A stretch of 33,986 nucleotides of DNA from Bacillota bacterium (GTDB lineage Bacteria > Bacillota > Clostridia > Peptostreptococcales > Anaerovoracaceae), in assembly GCA_017621195.1 (NCBI GenBank), contig JAGATO010000324.1, positions 1-33,986 of the forward strand. Reading direction: 5' to 3'. Of the stretch, positions 23,853-31,004 are shown one piece after another. The translations under genes and the position numbers were made by a program. Each line of letters begins with the position of its first letter. Positions within the stretch are counted from its first letter, which is position 1. Below the pieces are notes generated by a model, which had not been told where the DNA came from, did not search any database, and saw nothing but the letters and a program-made list of their open reading frames with translations.

Positions 23853-24801
23853 GACACTGCTTCAGGTCACCGGACTGAAAAAGTATTTCAACGTCGGAAA
23901 GAAACAGATCCTGAAAGCCGTGGACGACGTTTCCTTCTCCATCGAAAAGGGAAAGACGCTGGGCCTGGTGGGAGAATCGGGCTGCGGAAAGACCACCGTG
24001 GGCCGGACGCTGCTGCGAATCTACGAGCCGGACGGCGGAACGATCCTGTTCGACGGACAGGACATCAGCCACGTGTCCAAACAGAAATCCAGGGAACTGA
24101 CGAAGAAGATGCAGATGATTTTTCAGGATCCCTACGCTTCGCTGAACCCCTTCTTCACGGTGGGTGAGATCGTGGCCGAAGGGCTGCAGATCCACAAGAT
24201 CTGCAAGAGCCGCGCGGAAGAACGGGAACGGGTCAACGAGCTGTTGACCATGGTGGGCCTCAGCAAGGACCACGCCAACCGGTTTCCCCACGAGTTTTCC
24301 GGCGGTCAGCGCCAGCGCGTGGGCATCGCCAGAGCCCTTGCGTTAGATCCGGAGTTCATCGTCTGCGACGAGGCCATTTCGGCTCTGGACGTATCCATTC
24401 AGGCTCAGGTGGTCAACATGCTGATGGAGTTCCAGCGGGAGCTGGGACTGACCTATCTGTTCATCGCCCATGACCTGTCCATGGTGCGTCACATCGCGGA
24501 TCAGACGGCGGTCATGTATCTGGGAACGCTGGTGGAGTACGGAGATACCAACGAAGTGTATTCCCATCCCGTCCATCCCTATACCCAGGGACTGCTGTCG
24601 GCGGTGCCGGTAGCCGACCCGGACTACGAGAAGACACACCAGAGGATTCCCATGGACGGCGAGGTGGGAAGCCCCATCAACCCCAAGCCGGGATGCCGGT
24701 TCTGCGGCCGCTGCCGCAAGGCAACGGACATCTGCCGGACGGAGACGCCGGTACTGCGGGATATGGGCGGTGGCCACAGGGCTGCCTGCCACAACGTGTA
24801 A
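23845..24801 (+). CDS. ABC peptide importer ATPase, DppF/OppF type
   Basis: 318 residues. Walker A GESGCGKT, signature [15 protein letters not shown], Walker [13 protein letters not shown] and switch-His FIAHDLSMV are intact. The C-terminal extension has CRFCGRC, DIC and AAC cysteines in the usual DppF spacing. ATG 23845 lies within the end of the previous gene with AAAGGAGGG upstream. It is the second ATPase of the heterodimer and completes the importer. The next gene starts 52 nt later behind a hairpin. Confidence 0.95.
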   Translation: MSETLLQVTGLKKYFNVGKKQILKAVDDVSFSIEKGKTLGLVGESGCGKTTVGRTLLRIYEPDGGTILFDGQDISHVSKQKSRELTKKMQMIFQDPYASLNPFFTVGEIVAEGLQIHKICKSRAEERERVNELLTMVGLSKDHANRFPHEFSGGQRQRVGIARALALDPEFIVCDEAISALDVSIQAQVVNMLMEFQRELGLTYLFIAHDLSMVRHIADQTAVMYLGTLVEYGDTNEVYSHPVHPYTQGLLSAVPVADPDYEKTHQRIPMDGEVGSPINPKPGCRFCGRCRKATDICRTETPVLRDMGGGHRAACHNV

Positions 24802-24802
24802 C

Positions 24803-24843
24803 AAAGGAGAAAGGAGAGCGTCGGCGGAATCGTACCGCCGACG
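24803..24843 (+). promoter_or_regulatory. Distant Shine-Dalgarno pair and 9-bp hairpin before the NIF3-like gene
   Basis: Two AAGGAG sites (24804-24809 and 24811-24816) lie 37 nt or more from the ATG at 24854, too far for normal use. Between them and the ATG is a perfect hairpin CGTCGGCGG / CCGCCGACG (24819-24827 with 24835-24843, 7-nt loop). Folding it would leave about 12 nt between AAGGAG and the AUG. A TGA at 24845-24847 rules out an earlier in-frame start. Confidence 0.6.
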
Positions 24844-24853
24844 ATGAGATACT

Positions 24854-25687
24854 ATGGCTTTAACGACACAGGAAATGGTTAAGATCGCGCTGGATCTGGT
24901 GGGCTACGATGAGCTGCCCATCGACTCTCAGCTGACGGTTCCCGGCGAGAACATCACGAAGGTTCTGGCCGGTATCGACATGGGAACGGCGGAGATCATG
25001 CTGGCAAAGCAGCTGGGCTACGACTGCGTATTCCGTCACCACAATCTGACCTCGAAGATGGGCCGCCTGGGCGAGCTGGTCTGCGAGGATCACTACAAGA
25101 AGCTGGTGAAGAACGGCGTTCCGGTGAATGTGGCCCAGAAGGTGATGGCCTGCCGGAAGCAGGAAGTGGAAATCATGTTCCACGGAAACAATTTCGAGGG
25201 CGCCGGTCAAACGGCAAAGCTGCTGAATATGCCCTTCGTCGGCCTGCACACGCCTGCCGATCTGCTGGGAGAGCGGACGGTAGAGGCGAAGATCGCCGAA
25301 GTCTACGCGGCGAAGGAAAACCCCACGGTGGGCGATCTGTTTGATGCCATCATGACCATCCGGGAGTTCAAGGAAGCCTCCGACGGGCAGCGCCCCGTCA
25401 TCTGGGTAGGCGACAGAGACAGCTACGCGGGAAAGGCCGTGGTGGAATTCTCCGGCGGTCTGGCTCCCGAGTGGGAAGAGGTGAAGGCCTACGTGGATGC
25501 CGGTGTGGGAACGTTCATCAGCATGCACATGGATAGCGGTATCGTGAAAAAGCTGCGGGAGGACAACCGGGCCAACGCCATCATCTGCGGCCACATGGCT
25601 TCCGATTCCATCGGCATGAACATCATTCTGGAGGCCTGGAAACAGGCGGGCGGTATCGAATACACCTGCATCGGAGGCATGGTGTAG
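24854..25687 (+). CDS. NIF3/DUF34-like dinuclear metal protein
   Basis: 277 residues. I assign it from ligand-like motifs spaced as in NIF3: FRHHN (H62, H63) after a VLAGIDMGTAEIM strand-helix, LHTPAD (H132, D136), and CGHMASDSIG (H247, D251). NIF3 proteins usually show HHP, HTxxD and GHxxSE, so HHN and the E-to-D change mark a divergent member. NIF3 proteins bind two metals and have unsettled hydrolase or cyclohydrolase functions. Here it lies between a peptide importer and an N-acyl amino acid deacylase, so a metal-dependent hydrolase acting on the imported compound is the simplest guess. The stop is 10 nt from the next start. Confidence 0.6.
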   Translation: MALTTQEMVKIALDLVGYDELPIDSQLTVPGENITKVLAGIDMGTAEIMLAKQLGYDCVFRHHNLTSKMGRLGELVCEDHYKKLVKNGVPVNVAQKVMACRKQEVEIMFHGNNFEGAGQTAKLLNMPFVGLHTPADLLGERTVEAKIAEVYAAKENPTVGDLFDAIMTIREFKEASDGQRPVIWVGDRDSYAGKAVVEFSGGLAPEWEEVKAYVDAGVGTFISMHMDSGIVKKLREDNRANAIICGHMASDSIGMNIILEAWKQAGGIEYTCIGGMV

Positions 25688-25697
25688 GAGGAACGAT

Positions 25698-27488
25698 ATG
25701 GACAGAATTCTGATTCAAAACGGTACGGTGATCGATGGCAGCGGCGCACCGGGATTTGTGGCGGACGTTCTGATCGGTGACGGACGGATTCTGAAAATCG
25801 GGCCGGAGCTGGGCGACCGGCCCGACTGCGCCGGTGCGGAGATCATCGACGCCGCAGGAAAGCTGGTGACGCCGGGCTTCATCAACATGCACTCCCACGC
25901 GGATTGCTCGGCTGCCATGTACCCGAATATGGAAAGCACTCTGGGCCAGGGCGTAACCACGGAGTTCACGGGCCACTGCGGTCTGGGCGTAGCCCCCATC
26001 AAGGAACACTGGCTGTATATGTTTCCGGAGAAGAAGGCCTTCCGTCAGGTCAATCCGGAACCCATCGGCGGAATCAACCCCTACGGCGCCTACATCGTTC
26101 CTGCGGAGCGCATGCGTCCTGCCTTTGAGCGGGCGTACGGCCAGAAGCTGGACTGGGCCACCTTCGGGGAGTTTCTGGATCACCTGCGCAGGGTAAGAAC
26201 CGGCGCCAATCTGGCGACGGTGGCCGGACAGGCGCACATTCGTCTGCAGGCCATGGGGCTGGACTACAAGCGTCCGGCTACGGAGGGGGAGATCCGCGCC
26301 ATGGAGGACAGTCTCGAGGAAGCCATGGACGGCGGCGCTCTCGGTCTCGGTCTGGGACTGGACTATCATCCGGGGCTGTACGCGTCCCGGGAGGAGCTGC
26401 TGCGGCTGATGACGCTGGTGGCCCGCCGGGGCGGCATCGTGACGGCTCACACCAGAATGCGGCCCAACGACTATTATCAGCACAAGGCCAACGTGTACGA
26501 AAGCTACCGGGAATTCATGGAGCTGGGGCTGGAAAGCGGAGCGCGGATTCACATCAGCCACATTTCCAACGCCTTCGAAGTGACACCCAAGGATGACGCT
26601 ATGGAGAAGAAGGGGGTACGGCGGACGCTGGCTCTGCTGGGACAATACCGGGAACAGGGCCTTTCTGTGACCTGGGACGTGATTCCCTACGGTGCCTTCG
26701 GACCGTTCCACTATCCCATGGCAGCCTCCATGTTCCAGCCTTACGTGGAGCAGTGCGGCGGCGTTACGGCCTTTGCGGAGGTGCTGAAGGTGGGCAATTA
26801 CCGCCAACTGATCGCCGAAGAGATCCGCGGCGGCAACCACGCTTCCCGCGGGATTTTCACCCGATTCAATCCCAAGGGCGACCCAGAATGGGATACGCGC
26901 CAGCGGTTTACCAGGACGAAGGATGAGACGCTTGTGGGAAAGACGATCCGCGAGGCAGCAGGAGGCAAGGATAGCCTGGACTTCCTTCTGGATCTTCTGG
27001 CGGAGGATCCTCAGGCCAGCATCATTCAGCTGAGCCGCCGTCCGGAGCACACGCCGGACCGGGATGAATTCGTGGAGCAGCAGGACGCCACCATCGGTCT
27101 GGACACCTGGACCTTCGATTACGACGCCTGCTTAAATGAGGAAGGGATGCCGCTGGAATGCGGTTCTCCGGCCACCTACGAGGGAATGACCGCCTTTTTG
27201 GAACGGGAAAAGGCCAGGGGAGTTTCCGTGGAAACCACCGTGCAGAAGCTGACCTCAAACGCGGCCCGGTGCCTGGGATTGACGGATCGGGGGCTGATCC
27301 GGGAGGGATATGCAGCGGATCTTTTAGTGGTGGACTACGATCATTTTTCCGCCTGTCAATGTCTGGCCGATCCGCGTCACGGAGCCCGGGGGCTGGATTA
27401 CGTTATTGTAGGAGGGCAGGTTGCCGTCCGTCAGAAGATACATACTCATGTCCGCAGCGGAAGGATTCTGCAGGCGGAAAAGGGGTGA
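25698..27488 (+). CDS. N-acyl-D-amino acid deacylase family amidohydrolase
   Basis: 596 residues, TIM-barrel amidohydrolase of the D-aminoacylase type. Metal and active-site motifs are MHSHAD (H65, H67, D69), GHCGLGVAP (C94, the bridging cysteine position), TAHTRMR (H251), HISHIS (H285, H288) and IGLDT (D469). The composite-domain end is SNAARCLGLTDRGLIREGYAADLLVVD. Family enzymes cut N-acyl groups from D-amino acids, or D-residue amides; some are dihydroorotase-like or act on N-acyl-Glu/Asp. At 596 residues it is longer than the usual ~480-530, because of extra sequence around 295-460. AGGAGG 6 nt before ATG. It follows the NIF3-like gene by 10 nt and precedes the PLP lyase by 6 nt, so co-translation is likely. 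Confidence 0.88.
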   Translation: MDRILIQNGTVIDGSGAPGFVADVLIGDGRILKIGPELGDRPDCAGAEIIDAAGKLVTPGFINMHSHADCSAAMYPNMESTLGQGVTTEFTGHCGLGVAPIKEHWLYMFPEKKAFRQVNPEPIGGINPYGAYIVPAERMRPAFERAYGQKLDWATFGEFLDHLRRVRTGANLATVAGQAHIRLQAMGLDYKRPATEGEIRAMEDSLEEAMDGGALGLGLGLDYHPGLYASREELLRLMTLVARRGGIVTAHTRMRPNDYYQHKANVYESYREFMELGLESGARIHISHISNAFEVTPKDDAMEKKGVRRTLALLGQYREQGLSVTWDVIPYGAFGPFHYPMAASMFQPYVEQCGGVTAFAEVLKVGNYRQLIAEEIRGGNHASRGIFTRFNPKGDPEWDTRQRFTRTKDETLVGKTIREAAGGKDSLDFLLDLLAEDPQASIIQLSRRPEHTPDRDEFVEQQDATIGLDTWTFDYDACLNEEGMPLECGSPATYEGMTAFLEREKARGVSVETTVQKLTSNAARCLGLTDRGLIREGYAADLLVVDYDHFSACQCLADPRHGARGLDYVIVGGQVAVRQKIHTHVRSGRILQAEKG

Positions 27489-27494
27489 AGTGAA

Positions 27495-28643
27495 ATGAAA
27501 TACGATTTTGAGACCATTGCCGATAGCATCGACTACGGCTTTGGTACGGATTTTAACGAAGAACATACCACGATGGCAGGAGCGCAGCTTCACGTGAAGA
27601 CGGCACCCTGCATTAGCGATGCTCTGGCGCGACTGTCCCAGGCTGGCCTCTACGGCTGGACCAGCTCGGAGGATCCCCGGTACATCGGCGCTATCGTGAA
27701 CTGGATGAAGCAGGTTCGGGACTGGGACGTTTCACCGGAGTGGATCGTGCCGTCCTACGGGATTTTGCAGGGCATGTGCGCCTGTATGCGGGCCTTCAGC
27801 CAGCCGGGAGACGGCGTCATCGTCCAACAGCCCACCTACGTTTTGTACATGCGGGAAATATCCCGATGTGAGCGTCGTCTGGTGAACAATCCGCTGGTCC
27901 TGCGGGACGATCACTACGAGATGGACTTCGCGGATCTGGAAGAGAAGATGAGGGATCCGAAGAACAAGCTGATGATCCTGTGCAATCCCCACAATCCGCT
28001 GATGGACGTCTGGTCTCCGGCGGATCTGGAACGGGTGGCGGAGCTGGCCAATCGGTACGGCGTGGTGGTGATCTCCGACGAGATCTTCGCGGAGCACGCC
28101 TTCGGCGCGGAGATGGTTCCCTACGCTGCGGTGAAGGGCGCTCGGGATCACTGCGTGGTCTGCACCAGCCTGGGAAAGGCCTTCAATTTCACGGGAACCA
28201 GCCACGGAAACATCATCATCCCCAACGACGAGCTGCGGGAGAAGTACATCGAACAGCGCAACAGCGACCATTACAACAGCCTGAGCCCCTTCATGCGGGT
28301 GGCAACGCTGGCCGCTTATACCCCCGAGGGAAAGGACTGGATCGACGCGCTGATGGAGTTTACGAAGGAAAACGAGCGGATCGTCCGTCGGTTTTTGGAG
28401 GAAAACCTGCCTCAGGTGAAGGTGATGCGCCACACGGCGGGAACGCTGTTATGGGTGGACTGGCGCGGTTACGGTGATCAGAATAAGGTGAAGCGGCTGT
28501 TTGACGCCGCCGGTGTGGAACCGGACTTCGGAGACAAGTACGGAGACGCGGGCCGCGGCTTCCTGCGGATGCAGATCGGAATGCCGGTGAAGGAGCTGAC
28601 CGGCGCTTTGGAGCGGCTGAAAGCGGCGCTGGCGAACGTATAA
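27495..28643 (+). CDS. PatB/MalY-type PLP C-S lyase or aminotransferase
   Basis: 382 residues, fold-type I. The PatB/MalY pattern is clear: YGWTSSEDPRY, QQPTYVLYM, NPHNPLMDVWS, SDEIFAEH, and a PLP lysine in SLGKAFNFTG. The carboxylate-binding Arg is kept in GRGFLRMQIGMP. Canonical members read PSK-T-FN around the lysine and NxxCPR at the end, so this is a diverged branch. PatB/MalY enzymes cleave cystathionine, cysteine or S-conjugated cysteine to pyruvate, ammonia and a thiol; some are aminotransferases. As the last gene of the cluster it should act on the free amino acid made by the deacylase. It is convergent with the helicase gene, 17 nt apart. Confidence 0.85.
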   Translation: MKYDFETIADSIDYGFGTDFNEEHTTMAGAQLHVKTAPCISDALARLSQAGLYGWTSSEDPRYIGAIVNWMKQVRDWDVSPEWIVPSYGILQGMCACMRAFSQPGDGVIVQQPTYVLYMREISRCERRLVNNPLVLRDDHYEMDFADLEEKMRDPKNKLMILCNPHNPLMDVWSPADLERVAELANRYGVVVISDEIFAEHAFGAEMVPYAAVKGARDHCVVCTSLGKAFNFTGTSHGNIIIPNDELREKYIEQRNSDHYNSLSPFMRVATLAAYTPEGKDWIDALMEFTKENERIVRRFLEENLPQVKVMRHTAGTLLWVDWRGYGDQNKVKRLFDAAGVEPDFGDKYGDAGRGFLRMQIGMPVKELTGALERLKAALANV

Positions 28644-28660
28644 CGGCGGCTTTTCGTTTG

Positions 28661-30193
28661 TCATTCGTCCCAGTCCCGCCGCTTGTCCTTGCGGCGCTTT
28701 CCGAAACGGTCTTTATAAAATCTGCTGCGATCAGAATCGCTGCGCTCTTTCTTGTGGTGTTCTTTCTTGTGGCGGAAGATGTTGGCCGCTGGCGTCTCGT
28801 CCAGCTCGGTGCGGCTGTAACGGCGCTGATCGAATTCGTCAAAGGCCATGCCGAACAGGGCGGCTGCCACGTCCTCGGTGCTGTAGCCCAAAGGAGAACG
28901 CGCATCGCCGCAGCTTCCGTCGGAATGGGGCGAATCGGTGTCCGCTGCGTCGGAAAAGCCGCTGTCCAGGATCTGGCGGATCACCGGAATGTACTTTCGG
29001 TATCGGCCCTTGTCCATGGTCCGCTGAACCTTTTGGATGGCCAGCTCCACCCGGACGCGCTCCACATCCTCCAGCGTAGGAGCCTTCATGGGAAGGATCT
29101 CAGCCTTGGTGTAGCGCTGGATGGCCCGAAGACGGTAGTGATCTCTGCCGTAGACGAAGGAATAGGAGACGCCGGAATTGCCGGCGCGGCCCGTGCGGCC
29201 GATGCGGTGGACGTAGTATTCCTCGTCGCTGGGAAGGTCGTAGTTGAATACGGCGTCGATGCCGGTCACGTCGATGCCCCGGGCAGCTACGTCGGTGGCT
29301 ACCAGCAGCTTCAGCTGCCCCTTGCGGAAGCGGTTCATGACGCGATCGCGTTCCAACTGCTTCATGTCGCCGTGGAGAGCCTCCGCCCGGAATCCGCGGC
29401 CCTGCAGGCCCTGAGCAACCTGGTCGGCCCGCAGCTTCGTGTTGACGAAGACGAGGCCCAGCTGAACGTTTTTAACGTCCACCAGGCGGCAGAGCAGCTC
29501 CAGCTTGTTCTGCTCCCGAACCTCCAGATAATACTGGTCGATGGTGGGAACGGTCAGCTCGCGATTCACCGTTTTCAGGTGAACGGGATCCTTCTGGTAC
29601 AGAGCGGTCAGCTCCAGAATCTCCGGCGGCATGGTTGCCGAAAACAGCAGCGTCTGGCGATCTTCGGGGAGCTGCGCCAGAATGGCGTCGATATCCTCGC
29701 GAAAGCCCATGTTCAGCATTTCATCGGCCTCGTCCAGAACCACCGTGCGCAGGCTCTGAACCTTCAGCGTGTGGCGGCGCAGGTGATCGAGAATGCGGCC
29801 CGGCGTTCCTACGATGATCTGCGGGCGCTTCTTCAGCGCCATGATCTGGTGGTCGATGGTCTGACCGCCGTAGAGAGCCAGAACGCGGACGTCCTTTTTA
29901 TATCGTGCAACTGCCGACAGCTCCTCGGCCATCTGGATTGCCAGCTCCCGGGTGGGGCACAGCGCCAGAACCTGAACGCCGGTCAGCTCCGGATCGATGG
30001 ATTCCACGGCGGGAATGCCGAAGGCGCAGGTTTTTCCCGTACCGGTGCGGGCCTGACCGATGACGTCGCGGCCCTCCAAAATCGGCGGGATTGCCAGAGA
30101 CTGAATCGGCGTAGCTTCTTCGAAGCCCATGCGGTCCAGTGCCTTCAGCACTTCCGCAGATAGGGGCAGATCGCTAAAAATCAATGGTTCCAT
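28661..30193 (-). CDS. DEAD-box ATP-dependent RNA helicase
   Basis: 510 residues. All helicase motifs are present: Q motif (ATPIQ), ARTGTGKT (48-55), PTRELA, TPGR, DEAD (154-157), SAT (185-187), DVAARGID and HRIGRTGRAG (329-338). The C-terminal 170 residues hold a CshA/DeaD-like accessory segment and a very basic Lys/Arg/His-rich tail (about 470-510) suited to RNA binding. The role is expected in ribosome assembly or mRNA turnover, often at low temperature. GAAAGG lies upstream of the ATG. The promoter region carries an 11-bp inverted repeat. Confidence 0.95.
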   Translation of the reverse strand: MEPLIFSDLPLSAEVLKALDRMGFEEATPIQSLAIPPILEGRDVIGQARTGTGKTCAFGIPAVESIDPELTGVQVLALCPTRELAIQMAEELSAVARYKKDVRVLALYGGQTIDHQIMALKKRPQIIVGTPGRILDHLRRHTLKVQSLRTVVLDEADEMLNMGFREDIDAILAQLPEDRQTLLFSATMPPEILELTALYQKDPVHLKTVNRELTVPTIDQYYLEVREQNKLELLCRLVDVKNVQLGLVFVNTKLRADQVAQGLQGRGFRAEALHGDMKQLERDRVMNRFRKGQLKLLVATDVAARGIDVTGIDAVFNYDLPSDEEYYVHRIGRTGRAGNSGVSYSFVYGRDHYRLRAIQRYTKAEILPMKAPTLEDVERVRVELAIQKVQRTMDKGRYRKYIPVIRQILDSGFSDAADTDSPHSDGSCGDARSPLGYSTEDVAAALFGMAFDEFDQRRYSRTELDETPAANIFRHKKEHHKKERSDSDRSRFYKDRFGKRRKDKRRDWDE

Positions 30194-30214
30194 ATAATAT
30201 CCTTTCCAAAGAAA

Positions 30215-30260
30215 AAGTGTTGTATCGATAAAGTCATAACTGTATCATTATACAACACTT
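30215..30260 (-). promoter_or_regulatory. Inverted repeat spanning helicase promoter and TetR terminator
   Basis: Perfect 11-bp arms AAGTGTTGTAT (30215-30225) and ATACAACACTT (30250-30260) are separated by 24 nt. On the minus strand the first arm reached overlaps TATAAT (30252-30247), the helicase -10, and the second lies in its leader. Reading from the TetR gene, the second arm is followed by T5, so it may also be a large-loop terminator. Both uses are possible. Confidence 0.6.
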
Positions 30261-30272
30261 GGCTTGATAACA

Positions 30273-30935
30273 CTATTCTTTTTTACAGGGGGAGCAGAAT
30301 CCCTGAAGGATCAGATCAATCAGATCCTCCCCGTTGGCCCCATTCAGAATGTTGGGGGGAAGCAGATGACCGGGGAGAGGGATCGCTTCATCACAGTATT
30401 CATGCGGATACTGTTCAAACAGATCCTGGGCAATGCCGCAGGAGCTCATCAGGATGATGGCGCCCAGCGCCGTGTTGATCTGACGAAGCTCACCGGTGTG
30501 AACGCCATCCTCCAAAATACGGCGTACCGTGTGAAATTTGAACTGCAGCATGTCCGTTACGGCCTGCTTCAGGCCGGGAAAATGGGCGAACTCCATGTGA
30601 AACTGAAGCGTTCCCATGGATTGGAGACCGACGCGCTGCCTTAGCTCGCGATCAATCTTGGTGATGGTCAGCAGCTTCTCCCGTGCGGAAGCGGTTTCCA
30701 TGGCGCTCAGCGTTTCGCTGACGGTTTCTTTATAATAGCGACAGTACATCTCCAGAATGTTTTGGAACAGAGACTCCTTGCTGTCAAAATATTCGTAGAC
30801 GGTTCCCTTGCCGATGCCGGCTTTCTGGGCGATATCGATGATCTTCGACTTTTCATAACCGTTTTCGAGAAAGACCGCCAGAGCCGCGTCCATGATGGCT
30901 CGTCGCTTTTTCTTCGTTTTTTCCTTCATTTCCAT
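30273..30935 (-). CDS. TetR/AcrR-family transcription regulator
   Basis: 220 residues. The N-terminal TetR helix-turn-helix spans about 10-57 (AIMDAALAVFLENGYEK, then IDIAQKAGIGKGTVYEYFDS). The C-terminal ligand domain is all-helical and ends PCKKE. It lies 69 nt downstream of the RND pump gene on the same strand, so it most likely senses a pump substrate and represses the efflux operon. GAGG lies 6 nt before the ATG. The palindrome just upstream (30962-30985) is a candidate site, though the operon promoter should lie beyond the right edge. Confidence 0.93.
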   Translation of the reverse strand: MEMKEKTKKKRRAIMDAALAVFLENGYEKSKIIDIAQKAGIGKGTVYEYFDSKESLFQNILEMYCRYYKETVSETLSAMETASAREKLLTITKIDRELRQRVGLQSMGTLQFHMEFAHFPGLKQAVTDMLQFKFHTVRRILEDGVHTGELRQINTALGAIILMSSCGIAQDLFEQYPHEYCDEAIPLPGHLLPPNILNGANGEDLIDLILQGFCSPCKKE

Positions 30936-30961
30936 AACAAACCTCGGCGGAAGCGGGAGGG

Positions 30962-30985
30962 GGAGAAGGTCATAAGCCGTTCTCC
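30962..30985 (-). promoter_or_regulatory. Palindrome between RND pump and TetR genes
   Basis: GGAGAAGG (30962-30969) and CC-g-TTCTCC (30977-30985) form an 8-bp stem with one bulge and a 7-nt loop, in a 69-nt gap. No T run follows, so it is not a terminator. It may be a TetR operator or an mRNA-processing hairpin. Confidence 0.35.
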
Positions 30986-31004
30986 GCCAGCCTCCGCAGT
31001 ATCA

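Noticed and set aside
25623..27050. A 475-codon open frame on the minus strand
   Set aside because: Antisense to the amidohydrolase; composition and lack of motifs mark it as a shadow.
28658..30163. A 501-codon open frame on the plus strand
   Set aside because: Antisense to the DEAD-box helicase, whose motifs are all intact; no recognisable domain on this strand.
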